Part shown: piece by piece, positions 7,245-10,459 of the stretch
Position numbering within the stretch: position 1 is the first letter of the stretch
Layout: the number at the start of each line of letters is the position of its first letter
Assembly (NCBI GenBank): GCA_965370555.1
Contig: CBDUVB010000052.1
Location: 1 to 10,459, forward strand
Source of the DNA: JAJOKK01 sp965370555
Lineage (GTDB): Bacteria > Bipolaricaulota > Bipolaricaulia > UBA7950 > UBA9294
Direction of reading: 5' to 3'
Length of the DNA: 10,459 nucleotides
Translations under genes and position numbers: made by a program
Notes under the pieces: model-generated
The model's input: the letters and a program-made list of their open reading frames with translations, nothing else
Database searches by the model: none
What the model was told of the DNA's origin: nothing

Positions 7245-8296
7245 CTCAGTTTCCTCCCCAGCACCGTGATTCCGAGCCACACGAAAACGATATCAAAACC
7301 GAGCAGTATCAACAGGTTATTCCAGAGGTCACTCCACCCGGCATTGAAGTTCGCAGCCTGGTAGACGGCATCAACGAGGTAATAGGACGGGACTGCCCTG
7401 ACCCAATCCGTGACCGTTCCGGGGGCCAGCACACCGAATGCGGGCACGCTCAGGACGATAAGCACCGGCATGCCCCAGGCCATGACCGTCGTCATTTCCT
7501 TACTGCCGGATGCCACTAGGAAACCGATGCCAGTTACCATGATTGCGCCAAGCAACAATGCCACTATGATGATGAGTGGCTGCTGGTTCAGTCCACCCGT
7601 AACTGCCATGAACAGCAGTGCCTGGACAAACGCCAGACTAACGCCCATTATCAGCTTGGCTGCAAATAGACCCCGTATCGTCATCGGTGTAATCAGCAGC
7701 GCCTGGACGGTACGGCCGACGACCTCGCTGCTTATCAGGCTGGCCAGACCGAGCATTTCCATCATCAGTATAATGACGGCCAACATCGGTAACAGGCGGT
7801 CCCTCATGGGAATCTGAATACCGACCATGTCACGTCCGAACACCTCCGGCGAGACATGAACGCTCAACATCTGCCCGGTCTGGAGGTAGGCCATCTCCTC
7901 GAGCAGGACCGTAATCGAGTCCTGCAGTTCCTCCGGCGTGTCCGTGCCGAAATAGACGTCAAGTCGTCCTTTCTCTCCCGACATCAGTTTGTCCATAAAG
8001 TCGGGCGGGACGACCACGCCGGCGAGGTATGCGCCGCCGGTAACCGCCTCCTTGAGCTGCTCTTCGCTTTCCATGAGCACAAGCTCCAGTCCCTGGCTTC
8101 CCGCCTGCTCCAATATCGGAGGTAGTACCGGGGCATAGACGGCCATCTCCAGTGTTTCGTCAACCGTCTGTGGCATCACGAAATAGATGGCAATATAGGC
8201 CACCAGTGCCAGAACGGTAATCAGGGCAAAGAAGCGGTTTCTGAAATAGAGTTTGAAGTCCTTGGCAACGAGCGCCCTGACAATCTGCCAGTTCAT
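7241..8296 (-). CDS. ABC-2 type exporter membrane subunit (first)
   Basis: A 351-residue permease with the usual ABC-2 layout. Helix 1 lies at about 22-42 (FFALITVLALVAYIAIYFVMP), followed by a periplasmic or external domain (about 43-165). Five C-terminal helices begin at RLLPMLAVIILMMEMLG, and the protein ends with helix LILLGFDIVFVWLGITVLG. The segment EVVGRTVQALLITPMTIRGLFAAK should contact the ATPase. The start ATG 8296 overlaps the ATPase stop as ATGA, and its own stop overlaps the next start in the same way. The three genes are therefore tightly translationally coupled. It resembles NatB/DrrB-like exporters of ions, lipids or drugs; the sequence does not decide between these. Composition (few GATC words) matches its cassette partners but not the flanking genes. 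Confidence 0.88.
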   Translation of the reverse strand: MNWQIVRALVAKDFKLYFRNRFFALITVLALVAYIAIYFVMPQTVDETLEMAVYAPVLPPILEQAGSQGLELVLMESEEQLKEAVTGGAYLAGVVVPPDFMDKLMSGEKGRLDVYFGTDTPEELQDSITVLLEEMAYLQTGQMLSVHVSPEVFGRDMVGIQIPMRDRLLPMLAVIILMMEMLGLASLISSEVVGRTVQALLITPMTIRGLFAAKLIMGVSLAFVQALLFMAVTGGLNQQPLIIIVALLLGAIMVTGIGFLVASGSKEMTTVMAWGMPVLIVLSVPAFGVLAPGTVTDWVRAVPSYYLVDAVYQAANFNAGWSDLWNNLLILLGFDIVFVWLGITVLGRKLR

Positions 8297-9159
8297 TCGT
8301 AAAGCCCCCGGCCGGTAATACCGATGAAGATGTCCTCCAGAGTTGCTTCCTCACTGTGCACAGTGACTACCTTTTCCTGAGAAAAGAGCTGCTGAATGGC
8401 GTTTGAAGTCTCTGGTGTATCCAGAATGACCTCCCGGTCCTCTAACCCACCCTTCTCAGTTGAGACTTTAACCTTGAGCGCTCGCTTACCATATTGCTGT
8501 TTCAGGTTATGGGGTGTGTCCAGAGCGACGATCTTCCCTTGATTCATAAAGGCCACGCGGTCGGAAAGCTTATCCGCCTCCAGCATGTCGTGGGTGGTGA
8601 GAAAAACTGTAGCCCCTCGCTTACGTTCCTCGATAATGATGTTACGGATGGCTTCTGAAGATGTTGGGTCGAGCCCCGCTGTAGGTTCATCAAGAAACAA
8701 GACCCGGGGCCGGTTCACCAGCGATCGTGCCACCATGAGACGCTGTTTCATACCCTTTGAATAACCCTCGACGCGGTCTTTTTCCCGACCTGCTAGACCG
8801 ACCCGCTTCAACACGGCATAGCCATCAAACGGGTGGATGCCAAACAGACGGGCGAACAATTTCAGGTTTTCTAAGGCACTCATCTGCTCATAATGATTTG
8901 TCTCCTCAAAGCAAACGCCAATCTCCCCCTGCACCTTGTCAACGTTCTTGGCAACGTCCATGCCGAGCAAAACTGCCTTTCCGCCCTTGGGTTTGAGCAG
9001 TCCCGTCAGCATCTTAACGGTAGTCGTCTTGCCGGCGCCATTGGGGCCAAGAAACCCCAGAATTTCGCCTTCAGCCACATTAAAACTGATGTGGTCAACG
9101 GCAACCAATTCGCCATACCGGTAGGTCAGCTCCTCAGCAATAATCGCATCGCGAGCCAT
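8293..9159 (-). CDS. ABC exporter ATPase subunit
   Basis: A 288-residue ATP-binding subunit that powers the two ABC-2 permeases encoded next. Visible motifs: an A-loop-like aromatic (Tyr15), Walker A GPNGAGKTT (38-46), signature YSKGMKQ (133-139), Walker B VLFLDEPT (153-160), D-loop AGLDPT (161-166) and H-loop His190 (TTHD). The Q-loop position reads CFEE (83-86), so Glu replaces the usual Gln, as happens in several DrrA/NatA-like ATPases. The C-terminal part (about 220-288, LKVKVSTE and EEATLEDIFIGITGRG) is the extension typical of the DrrA/CcmA/NatA group. The start ATG 9159 has AAAGGAG six to seven bases before it. The gap to the truncated permease gene upstream is 23 bases, the only non-overlapping junction in this operon. 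I see no promoter of its own in that gap. Confidence 0.93.
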   Translation of the reverse strand: MARDAIIAEELTYRYGELVAVDHISFNVAEGEILGFLGPNGAGKTTTVKMLTGLLKPKGGKAVLLGMDVAKNVDKVQGEIGVCFEETNHYEQMSALENLKLFARLFGIHPFDGYAVLKRVGLAGREKDRVEGYSKGMKQRLMVARSLVNRPRVLFLDEPTAGLDPTSSEAIRNIIIEERKRGATVFLTTHDMLEADKLSDRVAFMNQGKIVALDTPHNLKQQYGKRALKVKVSTEKGGLEDREVILDTPETSNAIQQLFSQEKVVTVHSEEATLEDIFIGITGRGLYE

Positions 9160-9182
9160 ATCATCTCCTTTCCCACTGTACG

Positions 9183-9398
9183 CTAGATCCAGCTTGTTGG
9201 AATTCTATCACATACCTGAAAGACTCCTTGGTTCTGGGTAGTCTGCGAGTTCGTCATTGAAGAGAAGAACCCGTCAGTGATTCCCCACATCACCAGGATA
9301 ACCCAACTGCCGAAAGCGACCGTGGCGATCATCAGAAGCGTGCGCTGCGGATGGCGCCACAGATTGCGCCATGCCATGCGCCAAATCATGAGGTTCAT
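9183..9398 (-). pseudogene. Truncated FtsX/MacB-type ABC permease (N-terminal fragment)
   Basis: A 71-codon frame. The first 60 or so residues match the N-terminus of FtsX-type permeases: IWRMAWRNLWRHPQRTLLMI is the classic cytoplasmic entry to helix 1, VAFGSWVILVMWGITDGFF is the helix and its exit, and NQGVFQV aligns with the GHVQIH strand that opens the external domain. After CDRIPTSWI comes TAG (9185-9183), whereas family members normally continue to about 380-420 residues. The external domain and last three helices are gone, so it cannot be a working permease. Its ATG overlaps the tetR stop as ATGA, showing that the original operon began tetR then ftsX-like permease. The exporter cassette begins immediately after the break. 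Confidence 0.7.
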
Positions 9399-10024
9399 CC
9401 GTCCTCCTTCCGTTGTCGTGTTGGACAGGTCAGACCGTCGGCGAGCACCTGCGGGATGAAATCGAGCATCGCCTGGTACAGCGCATCCGGTAAGCGATCT
9501 CGATTGAGAGGGATCAGCTTGATCAGACCAAGGGAGTACATAATCTGCTGTGGGTCCCCAGGGATGATCTCTCCGCGCTCCTGAGCCTTGGTGATCTCCT
9601 GCATCAACGGGAGAAACATCCCCGCCGAGCGCTGGAGGATGTCTTCGAAGTCGAGCATCTCCGCCAACCGCGCGACCTCGCTCGGATCATCTAGCAAGAC
9701 CCTGACAAACTCATTCGTCTCGATCTCGTGAACGAGCGCCTTGAGAAGTCGAATCAATGCCTCTCTTGTATCATCGGTCGCCGCGAAAGAGAGATCGATC
9801 AGCCGCTCCATCATCGCTGGCATCTCCGCCATCAATACCTCAACGTAGAGCGACTCCTTGCTCTCGAAGAAGAGATAGTAGCTCGACTTTGCGATCCCCG
9901 CCGGCCTGACCAAATCGTCGATCGTCGTCTTCTTCAACCCGTAGCGCGTGAAGCACGACCGCCCGGCATCGAAGAGCCGTTCGCGGATTCGTTCTTTCTC
10001 TGTCTCTGTGAATGCTCTGGGCAT
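9395..10024 (-). CDS. TetR/AcrR-family transcriptional regulator
   Basis: A 209-residue one-component repressor of the usual family length. The N-terminal DNA-binding domain (about 8-58) has the pattern RIRERLFDAGRSCFTRYGL, helix-turn-helix TTIDDLVRPAGIAKSSYYLFF (33-53) and then ESKESLY, all standard for TetR. The C-terminal ligand-binding half is helical and not assignable to a ligand. The start ATG 10024 follows AAAGGA by about seven bases and gives the normal MPRAF-TETEKERI opening; an in-frame ATG at 10102 would run through the promoter and is unlikely. It is the first gene of the minus-strand operon, and its stop overlaps the truncated permease gene. It probably represses its own promoter and hence everything downstream, including the exporter. 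Confidence 0.92.
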   Translation of the reverse strand: MPRAFTETEKERIRERLFDAGRSCFTRYGLKKTTIDDLVRPAGIAKSSYYLFFESKESLYVEVLMAEMPAMMERLIDLSFAATDDTREALIRLLKALVHEIETNEFVRVLLDDPSEVARLAEMLDFEDILQRSAGMFLPLMQEITKAQERGEIIPGDPQQIMYSLGLIKLIPLNRDRLPDALYQAMLDFIPQVLADGLTCPTRQRKEDG

Positions 10025-10050
10025 GATCGATCCTTTGAATCGTAGACGTT

Positions 10051-10067
10051 TATATTCACAGAGTATA
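10051..10067. promoter_or_regulatory. Candidate TetR operator
   Basis: An imperfect palindrome, TATATTC-ACA-GAGTATA, with arms matching at 6 of 7 positions. It covers the -10 box and the predicted transcription start of the tetR promoter, which is where an autorepressing TetR protein would be expected to bind. The assignment is inferred from position and symmetry. Confidence 0.35.
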
Positions 10068-10089
10068 CAGGACGCTCTAGAAATGTCAA
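10062..10089 (-). promoter_or_regulatory. Sigma70-type promoter of the tetR/exporter operon
   Basis: On the minus strand a perfect -35 box TTGACA (10089-10084) is separated by 16 bases from TATACT (10067-10062), a 5 of 6 match to the -10 consensus. Transcription would start near 10055 and leave a leader of about 31 bases before ATG 10024. This is the strongest promoter-like signal I see in the window and the only evident one for the whole minus-strand operon. Confidence 0.6.
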
Positions 10090-10104
10090 GACAACAAGCC
10101 ATTC

Positions 10105-10205
10105 GAGGAAGGATTCCTCAATCACGCTATGCAAGAAGCAAGCTTGACCCTCGCCCGCCAAGCGGGAACCTCCATCATACGAAAGACAAGTTTGCCCAAA
10201 GGGCA
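10105..10205. repeat. Three short inverted repeats in the divergent intergenic region
   Basis: Three small perfect inverted repeats, each with a three-base loop, follow one another: GAGGAA-GGA-TTCCTC (10105-10119), CCCGC-CAA-GCGGG (10154-10166) and TGCCC-AAA-GGGCA (10193-10205). None is followed by a T-run, so they are not clear terminators. Their arms differ, so they are not copies of one operator. They may be chance or protein-binding sites. Confidence 0.3.
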
Positions 10206-10250
10206 CGGATAACCAAGATCTGGTGATGGTATTCACTCAGGCAAAGAGAA

Positions 10251-10279
10251 TTGGACATTCGAGTCAGCATCCGTAGAAT
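10251..10279 (+). promoter_or_regulatory. Putative promoter of the rightmost membrane protein gene
   Basis: TTGGAC (10251-10256) and TAGAAT (10274-10279) are separated by 17 bases. The -10 box matches 5 of 6 positions and the -35 box is weak. The predicted start near 10286 would leave a leader of about 32 bases before ATG 10318. Confidence 0.35.
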
Positions 10280-10317
10280 GTGCAGTCACTCAAGGGCGAA
10301 AATGAGAAGGGGGTTGC

Positions 10318-10459
10318 ATGGATTACTCTCCAGGATTGGCTATTGCGACGGCCTGTTTTGAGATATCAGTGGCTGTTTGGGCATTGAGAGGTCCGGGCGA
10401 GAGATCCATCATCCGCACAACGGGTGCAATTCTTCTTCTGCTCGCAACCTATCAGATCA
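10318..10459 (+). CDS. Small membrane protein of unknown function (partial, N-terminus)
   Basis: An open frame begins at ATG 10318, five bases after AGAAGGGGG, and runs off the window with 47 codons visible. It encodes two predicted membrane helices, LAIATACFEISVAVWAL (7-23) and TTGAILLLLATYQI (34-47 and onward), joined by a short polar loop GPGERSIIR that should face the cytoplasm. I do not recognise the family with confidence. The opening, with a helix ending in a W-A-L motif and a charged loop before the second helix, resembles multi-pass proteins such as the N-terminal regions of 7TM sensor kinases, but that is only a resemblance. It is transcribed divergently from tetR. Confidence 0.6.
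   Translation, partial: MDYSPGLAIATACFEISVAVWALRGPGERSIIRTTGAILLLLATYQI

Noticed and set aside
10025..10102. N-terminal extension of TetR to the ATG at 10102
   Set aside because: It would translate through the strong promoter and the palindrome, and the extra residues do not look like TetR sequence. ATG 10024 has its own ribosome site.

Overview
The window looks like bacterial chromosome: it opens with the C-terminal tail of FtsZ, has Shine-Dalgarno-led genes, and carries sigma70-like promoters. Base composition is moderately GC-rich. A secreted lamin-tail plus multi-PKD protein next to TetR and FtsX-type permease genes suggests a deep-branching, uncultured-type bacterium. Candidate phylum Bipolaricaulota (formerly Acetothermia/OP1) is my best guess, from the style of the proteins only and at low confidence.

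Layout. On the plus strand come the ftsZ tail (1-167), a soluble histidine kinase with four PAS domains (about 241-2577) and an OmpR-type response regulator (2636-3298), which together form a two-component system. Converging on them from the minus strand is a gene for an exported protein with an N-terminal lamin-tail domain and seven PKD domains (3320-5809), with its own likely promoter. After about 370 bp of mostly non-coding DNA comes a minus-strand operon, listed here in transcription order: tetR (10024-9395), a truncated FtsX-type permease (9398-9183), an ABC ATPase (9159-8293) and two ABC-2 membrane subunits (8296-7241 and 7244-6183). A divergent plus-strand gene for a small membrane protein begins at 10318 and runs off the end.

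Main observation. The minus-strand operon looks like a hybrid. tetR and the FtsX stub belong together: they overlap by ATGA and share the GATC-rich composition of the rest of the window. The stub loses similarity to its family after about 60 residues. It is followed directly by a three-gene ABC-2 exporter cassette that is strikingly poor in GATC (about 4 sites in 3 kb, against 10-14 per kb in the flanks). Beyond the far end of the cassette lies a 25-codon open segment that reads like the extreme C-terminus of a LolD/MacB-type ATPase, the usual partner of an FtsX permease. The simplest reading is that the middle of a TetR-controlled FtsX/LolD-type transporter operon was replaced by an ABC-2 exporter from elsewhere. 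The exporter would then be transcribed from the TetR-controlled promoter, which has TTGACA and TATACT boxes and an overlapping palindrome. I saw no tRNA, rRNA, CRISPR array or transposase.
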